A stretch of 41,048 nucleotides of DNA from Pseudomonas caspiana (lineage in GTDB: Bacteria > Pseudomonadota > Gammaproteobacteria > Pseudomonadales > Pseudomonadaceae). The DNA lies in assembly GCF_002158995.1 (NCBI RefSeq), contig NZ_LOHF01000038.1, positions 1 through 41,048 on the forward strand, in the 5' to 3' direction. The stretch's first letter is position 1; each line of letters starts with the position of its first letter. Under the pieces are notes generated by a model that had not been told where the DNA came from, searched no databases, and worked only from the letters and a program-made list of their open reading frames with translations. Positions 7,799 through 15,616 of this stretch are shown here, piece by piece. The translations under genes and the position numbers were made by a program.

Positions 7799-8698
7799 AT
7801 GATTACAATCAAGCAGATCGAGGCCATTTTCTGGGTCGCGCGGCTAGGCAGTTTCGACTCCGCAGCCGACCACCTGAACACCACGCAGTCCGCAATCTCC
7901 AAGCGTATCCAGGACCTTGAAACGCGCTACGGACAACCGCTGTTTGACCGCTCGCGGCGCAGTGCGCAACTCACGCCCATGGGTGAAGAATTGGTAGCGC
8001 TGGCTTCAAGCCTGTTGAATCAACGGGACGCGATGCTCCAGCGCCTGGAAAGCCCGGAGAACCTGCAGCGCAAGCTGCGTCTGGGGGTTACTGAGCTGAC
8101 TGCGTTGACCTGGTTGCCCGATCTGGTCAGCGGTATTCGCAGCGCTTATCCGCTGGTGGAAATCATTCCGGAAGTGGACCTGAGCCCGGTGCTTTACGAT
8201 CGGCTGGCGAGCAATTCGATCGACCTGATCATTGTTCCGGACATCTTTCAGGACAATCGTTTCTCCGCCGAAATTCTCGATTCTGTGGAAAACGCCTGGA
8301 TGTGTACCCCGGCATTGGCAGGTGAGCAGACGCGCATGACCCTGGAAGAACTTGCGTCACGCACGCTGATCATTCAGGGCGCGCTGTCAGGCATGGGCAT
8401 GGCGTATGGGCAGTGGTTCAAGATGAAAGGCATCGACATCGCCAAGTCCATCACCTGCAACAACCTGCTGGCGCAGATCGGGCTGGCGGTGTCAGGGCTG
8501 GCAACCGCTTGCCTGCCGCTGCACTGTCTGAGCCATGTGCTGGATCGAAAGTTGCTGCAGCGCCTGGATGTCACGCCTGCATTACCGCAGATTTCCTATA
8601 AGGCGATGCATCGCAGCACCGAGGATGATCGGTTCATGGCTGACATTCTGGGCATCACGCGCAAGGCATGTGATTTCACCAAGTTCATTATTCATTGA
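7799..8698 (+). CDS. LysR-family transcriptional regulator
   Basis: The 299-residue protein has the N-terminal winged helix-turn-helix of LysR proteins (MITIKQIEAIFWVARLGSFD, then AADHLNTTQSAISKRIQDLE) and a C-terminal effector-binding domain from about residue 90. I chose the ATG at 7799, preceded by GAGG at a good distance. A start at 7679 would add 40 residues before the conserved first helix and would fill the divergent promoter. It likely controls the minus-strand transport and catabolic cluster in response to its substrate or an intermediate; this is inferred from the divergent layout. Confidence 0.92.
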   Translation: MITIKQIEAIFWVARLGSFDSAADHLNTTQSAISKRIQDLETRYGQPLFDRSRRSAQLTPMGEELVALASSLLNQRDAMLQRLESPENLQRKLRLGVTELTALTWLPDLVSGIRSAYPLVEIIPEVDLSPVLYDRLASNSIDLIIVPDIFQDNRFSAEILDSVENAWMCTPALAGEQTRMTLEELASRTLIIQGALSGMGMAYGQWFKMKGIDIAKSITCNNLLAQIGLAVSGLATACLPLHCLSHVLDRKLLQRLDVTPALPQISYKAMHRSTEDDRFMADILGITRKACDFTKFIIH

Positions 8699-8819
8699 GG
8701 CGACGGCGATACTTGCGTTCGCTCTGGTTCGTGTCGCAACAACACACGCAAATTACAGGCATGCACACAAGTAAATGCTCATCTGGTAACTTGTCGGGGC
8801 ACACACAGGACCCTTGCCA

Positions 8820-9407
8820 ATGCTCGCCAACGCCCAACAGACACCAGAACTTCCCCTGAGCAAACGCCTGAAAGCAGGAAGCACCCGCGAGCATGACAGC
8901 GTCGACACGCTGGTGATGCAATCACGCCCGTTCGAAGACAGTCAGCGCTACGGTTGCTTTCTTCGCCTTCAGCATCGCTTTCACGGTGCGATTCACGCGC
9001 TGTATAGCGATGCAGCACTCAACGAGTTACTTCCAGGCCTTAGCGAGCTGCCGCGTTTTGACGCGGTATGTGCAGATATGAAGGACTTGGGCCTGCCGGT
9101 TCCGGCCATACCACCCACGGTAAACCCCGGCTCCCTGCAGACAGCAATCGGCTGGCTGTACTGTGCAGAAGGCTCGAATCTGGGGGCAGCGTTTCTTTTC
9201 AAGGAAACCCAGCGGATGGGTTTCAACGCTGAACACGGTGCCCGACACCTCGCCGCACACCCCGACGGCCGTGCTCTGCACTGGCGTCAGTTCGTGACAT
9301 TGCTTGACGGGCTGAAGCTGGATGAGACGCAAAAAGCCGAAGCCATTCAAGGCGCTATCGACGCTTTCGACTTCTACCGCAGTGCACTGCGTGAGTGCTT
9401 TCACTGA
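8820..9407 (+). CDS. Biliverdin-producing heme oxygenase (HemO/PigA-like)
   Basis: The 195-residue protein matches bacterial heme oxygenases, which open heme to biliverdin, CO and iron. The proximal heme ligand is probably H25 in STREHDSVDTLV. The distal helix carries the flexible glycine motif GSNLGAAFLF, preceded by IGWLYCAE as in Pseudomonas PigA, and the C-terminal half (GARHLA...W..F...LDG) also resembles PigA. The ATG at 8820 has AGGA nine bases upstream; a TTG at 8814 lies too close to it. No phytochrome or heme-uptake gene is adjacent and I see no clear Fur box, so its partner must be elsewhere. It follows the LysR gene by 121 bases with no other feature between. Confidence 0.88.
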   Translation: MLANAQQTPELPLSKRLKAGSTREHDSVDTLVMQSRPFEDSQRYGCFLRLQHRFHGAIHALYSDAALNELLPGLSELPRFDAVCADMKDLGLPVPAIPPTVNPGSLQTAIGWLYCAEGSNLGAAFLFKETQRMGFNAEHGARHLAAHPDGRALHWRQFVTLLDGLKLDETQKAEAIQGAIDAFDFYRSALRECFH

Positions 9408-9471
9408 GGCATCGACATACAGCCATCGCAGCGCCGTTTCGTGGTAGCAGGAACGGCCTATTTCATGCCTA

Positions 9472-9740
9472 CTAATCCCTTGGCCAGATCCCGGCTTTGG
9501 CATCCATGTTGTGCGAACTCATTGCGTTGTTCAGGGCGTTAGCTGCGTCGCCCATCGCGGGCGATAACTGCAGACGGCTCGGGTAGTACAAGTGAAACCC
9601 TGGAAATGCAGGACACCAGTCCTCCAGAACCCGGATCGACCGTCGGACACGTGATGTTTAACAAGCGTCTCGGGGAGATAACCTAACGCTCCCCCGGTCA
9701 GACAGGCATCTAACGATTGATAGACACTGTTCAATGCAAG
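9472..9740 (-). pseudogene. LysR-family regulator, 3' remnant with frameshift
   Basis: On the minus strand the reading from about 9731 gives NSVYQSLDACLTGGALGYLP and on through ETLVKHHVSDGR, then a frame change near 9628-9644, then VLEDWCPAFPGFHLYYPSR and a stop at 9472. This is the C-terminal third of a LysR effector domain. The DNA-binding half is missing and the frame is broken, so it is non-functional. Confidence 0.8.
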
Positions 9741-9744
9741 CCAG

Positions 9745-9998
9745 TTATCAATCTGGCAATCGAACACCTGCACGCGAAAGATCAGATTGTGTGGCCAATC
9801 ATGCTGGGGTTCATCGACGGAAAACGCTTCATCAGCGCATGGTGCGAAATGGACAGCAGATTCCGGGTTATTGATCTGGGAGACGTTACCAGCGCCAGGA
9901 AACTACCCGAACGCTACCCCGGCAGCCGCCGCGAGCTCATAAAGAAATGGCGAGCCTCGGAGAGGCTGCCTTGCAACAGCCAAGGGGAGAATTGTTGA
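9745..9998 (+). pseudogene. WYL-domain (YafY-like) regulator, 3' remnant
   Basis: In the plus frame the sequence reads DQIVWPIMLGFIDGKRFISA, then WCEMDSRFRVIDLGD, then RYPGSRRELIKKW. This is the C-terminal part of YafY-type helix-turn-helix/WYL regulators (VWPLALGF, AWCELR.FR, RYP.RR..LLKEW). The N-terminal DNA-binding part is absent. Its truncated 5' end abuts the truncated 5' end of the LysR remnant at about 9731-9760, as if one deletion removed the facing halves of two divergent genes. From 9999 to 10140 I see nothing further. Confidence 0.75.
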
Positions 9999-10145
9999 AG
10001 GCGCATACCGCATACACAAGCGCCCGAGTCATCCGACATGCCATCCCGGAAGAGAACTGCGCCCGTACGCTTGCTGGAAGGCAGGAAAAAACAAGGCGTA
10101 ATGTTTCGCTAGACTTAAGACAGGCTTTCACAATCTGCCAGGCAA

Positions 10146-10190
10146 AAAAAAACCTGAAAATCCTCACTTGCGTGGGCCTTCCAGGTTTTC
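10146..10190 (-). terminator. Rho-independent terminator of tRNA-Lys
   Basis: On the minus strand AAAACCTG pairs with CAGGTTTT across a long loop that contains GGAAGGCCCACG, followed by a T-run. It starts about 14 bases after the CCA end of tRNA-Lys. A related hairpin lies at 1205-1250. Confidence 0.85.
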
Positions 10191-10203
10191 AAACTGCAAA
10201 AAA

Positions 10204-10279
10204 TGGTGGGTCGTGTGGGATTCGAACCTACGACCAATTGGTTAAAAGCCAACTGCTCTACCAACTGAGCTAACGACCC
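10204..10279 (-). tRNA. tRNA-Lys (anticodon TTT)
   Basis: The 76-base minus-strand cloverleaf begins GGGTCGTTAGCTCAGTTGG, has anticodon TTT in the loop CTTTTAA, the T-loop GGTTCGAATCC, an acceptor stem closing as GGGTCGT/ACGACCC and an encoded CCA end. Its 3' end faces left, toward the accessory region. The tRNA-Lys gene beside queC is a known integration site for islands of the PAPI-1 and PPHGI-1 type in Pseudomonas. Confidence 0.98.
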
Positions 10280-10342
10280 TCTGTTGCGTGGCGCGTATAT
10301 TACTGATTTATATGAGTAATTCAACACCTAATTTCAATTATT

Positions 10343-11017
10343 TTAAAAGTAACGTGTTGGGTCACTGATTCCGGCGGCTGCGAAGCCTTCTGCACGCAGG
10401 CGACAGCTGTCGCATTTGCGGCATGCACGGCCTTGATCATCGGCTTGGTAGCAGGAAACGGTGAGACCGTAATCAACACCCAGACGCACGCCTGCCTTAA
10501 CGATATCGGCCTTGCTCAGATTCTGCAGCGGCGCTTGAATGGTGAAGCCCTGCCCTTCTACGCCGGCTTTGGTGGCGAGGTTGGCCATGCGCTCGAACGA
10601 CTCGATGAATTCAGGCCTGCAATCCGGGTAACCCGAATAGTCCACTGCATTGACGCCAATGAAGATGTCACGCGCGCCCAGTACTTCTGCCCAGCCCAAA
10701 GCCAGGGACAGAAACACCGTGTTGCGTGCCGGTACGTATGTCACCGGAATGCCTTCGCCCGGAGTTTCAGGAACAGCGATGGAATCATCGGTCAGCGCCG
10801 AGCCACCAATGCCGTTGAGATTCAGGCCAATGACTTTGTGCTCGACAACGCCCAGATCGCGAGCCACGCGCACGGCGGCGTCCAGTTCGGCACGATGACG
10901 CTGGCCATAATCGAAGCTCATGGTGTAGCAGGTGTAACCCTGTTCACGGGCCATCGCGACCACTGTGGCCGAGTCGAGGCCGCCAGACAGGAGGATTACC
11001 GCTCTTTTTTCAGTCAT
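10343..11017 (-). CDS. queC: 7-cyano-7-deazaguanine synthase
   Basis: QueC converts 7-carboxy-7-deazaguanine to preQ0 with ATP and ammonia, in the queuosine tRNA modification pathway. The 224-residue product has the ATP pyrophosphatase loop SGGLDS (residues 11-16) and the zinc-binding cysteines in CYQADDQGRACRKCDSC near the C-terminus. I chose the ATG at 11017 (MTEKRAVILLSGG), which gives the usual family length. In-frame ATGs at 11032 and 11050 are closer to or overlap the end of queE. It follows queE and is probably co-transcribed with it. Confidence 0.96.
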   Translation of the reverse strand: MTEKRAVILLSGGLDSATVVAMAREQGYTCYTMSFDYGQRHRAELDAAVRVARDLGVVEHKVIGLNLNGIGGSALTDDSIAVPETPGEGIPVTYVPARNTVFLSLALGWAEVLGARDIFIGVNAVDYSGYPDCRPEFIESFERMANLATKAGVEGQGFTIQAPLQNLSKADIVKAGVRLGVDYGLTVSCYQADDQGRACRKCDSCRLRAEGFAAAGISDPTRYF

Positions 11018-11033
11018 GGTTGATTCACTCATC

Positions 11034-11681
11034 TCAGCGCCCTGGCTCATCGTTCCAGAGAAATTTATGCAGCTGCATTTGCAGGCGTACAGGCAGATTG
11101 TCGGCGACTATCCAGTCAGCCAGGTCCCGAGCATTCAGCTGATGATGACTTGGCGAGAACAACACCTCCCCCGCTCGACGCTCAAGGCCGTACTGGATCA
11201 GCTTGGAGACAGCCCAGTCGTAGTCTTCGCGGGAGCAGAGCACAAACTTGACCTGATCGTTAGGCGTCAACAGCTCGATATTCTCGTAGCGGTTGCGAGT
11301 GACTTCCATGGAGCCTGGCGTTTTCAGGTCCACGACGCGGCTGACGCGCGGATCAACTGCAGAAATATCCAACGCACCGCTGGTCTCCAGGGAGACCTCG
11401 TAACCGGCGTCACAGAGGCGCTTGAGCAACGGGATAGCATTGGGCTGAGCCAGCGGTTCGCCGCCAGTCACACAGACATAGCGCGGACGATAATCAGCCA
11501 CTTGGCCGAGGATGTCATCCAGGGTCTGAATAGTGCCGCCACTGAACGCGTAAGCGCTGTCGCAATATTGGCAACGAAGCGGGCAGCCGGTGAGACGGAC
11601 AAAAACAGTGGGCAAGCCGGCTGTGCGAGTCTCACCCTGCAAGGAGTAAAAGACTTCGGTGATACGTAACGTTTCTTGCAT
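11034..11681 (-). CDS. queE: 7-carboxy-7-deazaguanine synthase
   Basis: QueE is a radical SAM enzyme that rearranges 6-carboxy-tetrahydropterin to 7-carboxy-7-deazaguanine. The 215-residue protein carries the cluster motif C33-PLR-C37-QY-C40 and the nearby GGEPL motif (VTGGEPLAQP) for SAM binding. I chose MQETLRITEVFYSLQGET at 11681, the conserved family start; an ATG three codons earlier is possible. It lies upstream of queC and 174 bases after cpoB, separated by a terminator at 11809-11834. Confidence 0.96.
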   Translation of the reverse strand: MQETLRITEVFYSLQGETRTAGLPTVFVRLTGCPLRCQYCDSAYAFSGGTIQTLDDILGQVADYRPRYVCVTGGEPLAQPNAIPLLKRLCDAGYEVSLETSGALDISAVDPRVSRVVDLKTPGSMEVTRNRYENIELLTPNDQVKFVLCSREDYDWAVSKLIQYGLERRAGEVLFSPSHHQLNARDLADWIVADNLPVRLQMQLHKFLWNDEPGR

Positions 11682-11808
11682 ATGGGCCACGGGCGTAACA
11701 GCTAAACAGGCCGTCCGCCTCCGTCAGGCACTTCAAAGCACTCTGCAATCGCAGAATCCAGAGAAGCGTATTTAAAAGTACCGAAAAATCGGGTGCCGAA
11801 TTCTAACG

Positions 11809-11834
11809 AAAAAAGCCGCGACAAGCGCGGCTTT
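11809..11834 (-). terminator. Terminator after cpoB
   Basis: AAAGCCGCG at 11812-11820 pairs with CGCGGCTTT at 11826-11834 around a five-base loop. On the minus strand it ends in a T-run, so it should end the tol-pal-cpoB transcript. The gap between it and queE (11682-11808) probably holds the queE promoter; I saw no preQ1 riboswitch there. Confidence 0.9.
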
Positions 11835-11855
11835 CTTGAATAACGGGTCAGAACC

Positions 11856-12674
11856 TCAAAGGCGCTGAAGGTCCCGCTGTGCCAACTGAGCGGCAGATGT
11901 CCCCGGATATTGGGCTACAACCTGCTGCAAAATGCCTTTGACCTTGTCGGTATTACCGAGTCGGCGCTCGACATCAGCGAGCTTATACAGCGAATCAGGC
12001 ACCTTGGCGTGCTTTGGGTAAAGCTGGCTGACCTTGGCAAACGCCTGACCGGCGCCTTGAAGATCACCTTTCGCCAGATTCACTTCACCCAGCCAATACT
12101 GAGCGTTGCCCGCGTAGGAGCTGTTTGGGTATTTGCGAAGGAATGCGCCGAAAGCCTGACTGGCTTTATCGAAGTCCTTGGCTTTGATCAGGTCAAAGGC
12201 CGCCTCGTAATAAAGCTTTTCCTTGGCTGGATCAGGTGGTTCAGTCCCTGCCGACGGCGCTTGCGCGGCCGGTGCTGCAGGTGTCCCGCTGGCATTGATA
12301 TCGCCGCCCGCAGGTTGAGAATTATTGGAAGCCGCTGCGGCTGCGCCGCCTGCCCCTATGCGTGAATCCAGATCCTGATAACGTTCGAGCGCTTCTTGCT
12401 TCATGCGCTGAATATCGTTCTGCTGGACCTCGACCATACCGCGCAAACGCGCGATTTCGTCTTGCATCTGTTGTAGCTGCATGAACAGCTGACCTTGTGC
12501 CGAGGGTTGGGCCGTAACCCCTCCCCCGGCATAGGCGCCAGACGTGCCATAACCAGCTGGCGGATAACTGCTGCTGCCAGAGCCAGAATTGTTATCGACC
12601 ACAGGAACCGCACCCCACGCAGCAAGTGGAAGGGTGAGGGCCAAAACGGTTAGAGCACGTCGGCACGTTCGCAT
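11856..12674 (-). CDS. cpoB: Cell division coordinator CpoB (YbgF)
   Basis: CpoB is a periplasmic protein that couples Tol-Pal constriction to peptidoglycan synthesis. The 272-residue product has a signal peptide (cleaved near AAWG-AVPVV, residue 22), an N-terminal trimerising coiled coil at about residues 55-105 (LQQMQDEIARLRGMVEVQQN), a linker rich in Ala, Pro and Gly, and C-terminal TPR repeats (YYEAAFDLIKAKDFDKASQA, SYAGNAQYWLGE, PKHAKVPDSLYKLA). It is the last gene of the tol operon, six bases after pal. Confidence 0.95.
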   Translation of the reverse strand: MRTCRRALTVLALTLPLAAWGAVPVVDNNSGSGSSSYPPAGYGTSGAYAGGGVTAQPSAQGQLFMQLQQMQDEIARLRGMVEVQQNDIQRMKQEALERYQDLDSRIGAGGAAAAASNNSQPAGGDINASGTPAAPAAQAPSAGTEPPDPAKEKLYYEAAFDLIKAKDFDKASQAFGAFLRKYPNSSYAGNAQYWLGEVNLAKGDLQGAGQAFAKVSQLYPKHAKVPDSLYKLADVERRLGNTDKVKGILQQVVAQYPGTSAAQLAQRDLQRL

Positions 12675-12680
12675 GTCAAA

Positions 12681-13178
12681 TTACTTACGCAGTTCGACGC
12701 GACGGTTTTGAGCCCAGGACTGCTCGTCGTTGCCGGTAGCAACTGGACGCTCTTCGCCGTAGGAAACCAGTTCCAGCTGAGCTGGGGAAACACCTTGCAG
12801 AACCAGGTAGCGTTGAACGGCTTTCGCACGACGCTCGCCCAGAGCCATGTTGTACTCACGAGTACCACGTTCGTCGGTGTTGCCTTCCAGAACTACGCGA
12901 GCGCCGTTGGCTTTCAGGTCCTTGGCGTGTACGTCCAGAGCGCGCAGGGCTTCTGGTTTCAGGTCCGAACTGTCGTATTCGAAGTAGAAGGTGGTGATTG
13001 CGCGCAGAGCAGCTTCTTCGCTCAGGCTGCCATCAACGGCACCAGTGTTTGCGCCGTAACCAGCGTTAGGATCAACAGCGCCTTCGCCAGCGTTGTCGCC
13101 GCCTTTGGAAGAGCAACCTACAGCTACAGCCATGGCCAGAGCCAGCGCAGCAAATTTACCAAACTTCAGCATTTCCAT
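12681..13178 (-). CDS. pal: Peptidoglycan-associated lipoprotein Pal
   Basis: Pal anchors the outer membrane to peptidoglycan and is the outer-membrane partner of TolB. The 165-residue precursor has a lipoprotein signal ending AVAVGC with the lipidated cysteine at residue 22, and a C-terminal OmpA-like domain with the diaminopimelate-binding signature GNTDERGTREYNMALGERRA. I chose MEMLKFGKFAAL at 13178, the known Pseudomonas start; an upstream ATG at 13214 would put extra residues before the signal. Confidence 0.97.
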   Translation of the reverse strand: MEMLKFGKFAALALAMAVAVGCSSKGGDNAGEGAVDPNAGYGANTGAVDGSLSEEAALRAITTFYFEYDSSDLKPEALRALDVHAKDLKANGARVVLEGNTDERGTREYNMALGERRAKAVQRYLVLQGVSPAQLELVSYGEERPVATGNDEQSWAQNRRVELRK

Positions 13179-13235
13179 CGTGAAACTCCTAATGAACCCC
13201 AGTGTGTTAAGCAAATCTTTTTGTGTAGCGCCGCG

Positions 13236-14540
13236 TCAGTTCAGGTAAGGGGACCAGGAAGGTTCTCTGACTTCGCCTTGAGCGGTAGGAAGCGGGAGCC
13301 TTACGCGTCCATTAATGGACACGAGCATCAAGACTCCCCGGCCCTGCTGGCGGGTGGCGTAGATTACCATGGTGCCGTTGGGCGCAACAGTAGGCGACTC
13401 ATCAAGGTTGCTGTCTGTGAGGATTTTTACACTTCCGCGAGCCAAATCCTGCACTGCCACCTTGAAATTAGTGAAGCCGTCCTGCCGGTGAATCATTACC
13501 AGCGTCTTTTCATCAGCTGACAATTTCGGGTTGGCGTTGTAGTTACCGACGAAAGTTACTCGTTCAGCACCACCACCATTAATATTTGTCTTGTAAATCT
13601 GCGGCTTGCCGCCACGGTCCGACGTGAAGTACAGCGTCGAGCCATCTTTACCGAAGAACGGTTCTGTATCAATAGACGAATCGTTAGTTACACGACTCAG
13701 CTGACGCGAAGCCAGATTCATCACATAAACTTCCGGGTTACCGTCCTTCGACAACACGAACGCCAGCTTCGTGCCATCAGGCGACCATGCAGGTGCGCCA
13801 TTGAGGCCTTCGAAGTTGGTGATCTGCTCGCGGCGACCGGTATCGATGTGCTGAACGAAGATGCGCGGACGCTTCTGCTCAAACGATACGTAGGCAATAC
13901 GCTTGCCATCCGGTGCAAAACGCGGCGACAGGATTGGCTCACGAGATTGCAACAGAGTCACTGCACGGGCACCGTCGTAATCCGAACGCTGCAGCGTGAA
14001 GCGGGTGTTGTTCTCGGAGAAGCGCTCGGCCGTCACGTACAGCATGCGGGTAGAAAATGCGCCCTTGATGCCGGTCAGTTTCTCGAACGACTGGTCCGCA
14101 ATGTAGTGCGACATGTCACGCAGTTGATCAGTAGTGCCGGAAACATTACCGGTCAATACCTGCTGCTCGGTCGCGACGTTGAACAGCGCATATTGCACCT
14201 GCAGGCGACCGCCGGCAGGAACGATATTACCGACCATCACGTACTGCGCACCCAACGCCTTCCAGTCACGGAAAATGACTTCGCTGGCCTGGCTTGGCTG
14301 GCTGATCATGTTCTGGCGGGCAATCGGCGCGTAGTAACCAGAGTTACGCAGGTCATTGCCGATGATTTCCGACATATCCTCAGGCAGTACGTTGCCGCCC
14401 TGCCATCCAAAAGGCACTACCGCGATGGGCGTGGCACGGTCACTGCCACTGGTGACCAGAATATTCTTCTCTTCTGCGCCAACCATACCGGCGGCACAGC
14501 AGAGAACGACTACTAGTAGTCCTCGAAAAAGCTTGATCAC
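13236..14540 (-). CDS. tolB: Tol-Pal system protein TolB
   Basis: TolB is the periplasmic beta-propeller protein that links Pal to the inner-membrane TolQRA complex. The 434-residue precursor has a signal peptide (cleavage after AGMVGA, residue 22), an N-terminal alpha/beta domain and a C-terminal six-bladed propeller with repeated SPDG-like units (LSPRFAPDGKRIAYVS, PAWSPDGTKLAFVL, EPFFGKDGSTLYFTSDRGG). Its start overlaps the end of tolA by four bases. Confidence 0.97.
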   Translation of the reverse strand: MIKLFRGLLVVVLCCAAGMVGAEEKNILVTSGSDRATPIAVVPFGWQGGNVLPEDMSEIIGNDLRNSGYYAPIARQNMISQPSQASEVIFRDWKALGAQYVMVGNIVPAGGRLQVQYALFNVATEQQVLTGNVSGTTDQLRDMSHYIADQSFEKLTGIKGAFSTRMLYVTAERFSENNTRFTLQRSDYDGARAVTLLQSREPILSPRFAPDGKRIAYVSFEQKRPRIFVQHIDTGRREQITNFEGLNGAPAWSPDGTKLAFVLSKDGNPEVYVMNLASRQLSRVTNDSSIDTEPFFGKDGSTLYFTSDRGGKPQIYKTNINGGGAERVTFVGNYNANPKLSADEKTLVMIHRQDGFTNFKVAVQDLARGSVKILTDSNLDESPTVAPNGTMVIYATRQQGRGVLMLVSINGRVRLPLPTAQGEVREPSWSPYLN

Positions 14541-15616
14541 AAGGCTAGATCTCCAGGTGTAAATGTCATCTTGAATGAACGATAGGGAGCGAAGTCCGCG
14601 GCCTTCATACCCTGCATTTCTGTCAAACGGCCAATATTCTTGACTGCTGCGACGGCTGAACTGTCAAACGGCCCGTCTCCACTGGACTTGGCAACCGACA
14701 CCGAGGCAATGGTGCCGTCCGGCAACATACCAATCTGCAGCGTAACGGACATGTTGTTACGTGCTGATGGTGGTCGACTCCAGCCTTCAGAGGCACGAAC
14801 ACGAATCAGATCGTCGAAACTGCCCGCAACTTCATCGCCCTGCTCATCCGCCAACGCCTGCTGCCGTTCCGGTTTATCAGACAGCAAGTCAGCCAAGGCC
14901 TGAGCCTTTTTGTCTTCAGCAGATTTACGAGCTGCTTCTTGCGCCTTTTTGGCCGCATCGGCAGTGGCTTTTTTCTTCGCGTCGTCAGCCGCCTTCTTCT
15001 TCGCGTCTTCGGCTGCCTTTTTCTTGGCATCCTCAGCCGCTTTTTTCTTCGCATCGTCGGCGGCCTGTTTCTTGGCCTCCTCGGCTGCAGCTTTCTTGGC
15101 GTCTTCCTCGGCCTTTTTCTTGGCGTCGTCTTCAGCTTTCTTTTTAGCTATATCGGCCAACTGTTTTTCTTCAGCTTTTTTCGCGTCAGCCTTCTTGGCT
15201 TCATCAGCTTTTTTCGCTTCGTCGGCCTTTTTCGCTTCCGCCGCTTTCTGCGCTGCTTCTTCAGCCTTCTGTTCTTCCGCTTTTTGAGCAGCCTCTTCTT
15301 TCTTTTGTTCCGCAGCTTTTACAGCTTCCTGCTTTTCCTGCTCGACTTTCTTCTGTTCCAGCTGCTCGACTTCAGTCTGTCGTGCAGCGGTCTTTTTCGC
15401 CTCGCCGGCAATTTTCTGGTTGGTCTGGGTCGTCGCCTGACTCTTGGACTTGAGCTGGTACAGGGTCGCCTGCACGATAGGCTTGGCTTCCGGCAACTCC
15501 GGAGTCATGGCAAAGCTGACGAACAGCAAGCCAAAAATCAGGACATGCAACGCCACGGCCCAGACACTAGGCCAGAAATAATTCTCCGAGGCGGACGGCT
15601 CTCGAATTGGCTGCAT
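14537..15616 (-). CDS. tolA: Tol-Pal system protein TolA
   Basis: TolA spans the periplasm and transmits the proton-driven force of TolQR to Pal/TolB. The 359-residue protein has one N-terminal membrane helix (about residues 14-40, VWAVALHVLIFGLLFVSF), a long Ala/Lys/Glu-rich helical domain (about 60-235) with repeated DAKKKAAE units, and a C-terminal globular domain that ends in MTFTPGDLAL. The repeats make the DNA at about 14920-15330 internally repetitive, which can vary in length between strains. It starts in a one-base overlap with the stop of tolR (TGATG). Confidence 0.96.
   Translation of the reverse strand: MQPIREPSASENYFWPSVWAVALHVLIFGLLFVSFAMTPELPEAKPIVQATLYQLKSKSQATTQTNQKIAGEAKKTAARQTEVEQLEQKKVEQEKQEAVKAAEQKKEEAAQKAEEQKAEEAAQKAAEAKKADEAKKADEAKKADAKKAEEKQLADIAKKKAEDDAKKKAEEDAKKAAAEEAKKQAADDAKKKAAEDAKKKAAEDAKKKAADDAKKKATADAAKKAQEAARKSAEDKKAQALADLLSDKPERQQALADEQGDEVAGSFDDLIRVRASEGWSRPPSARNNMSVTLQIGMLPDGTIASVSVAKSSGDGPFDSSAVAAVKNIGRLTEMQGMKAADFAPYRSFKMTFTPGDLAL

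Noticed and set aside
11682..11808. Possible preQ1 riboswitch ahead of queE-queC
   Set aside because: I see no H-type pseudoknot aptamer pattern in this 127-base gap. A covariance search would be decisive.
14920..15330. Tandem repeat tract that looks like a microsatellite or CRISPR-like array
   Set aside because: It is the Ala/Lys-rich helical domain of TolA. Units are codon-level repeats, not spaced identical repeats.
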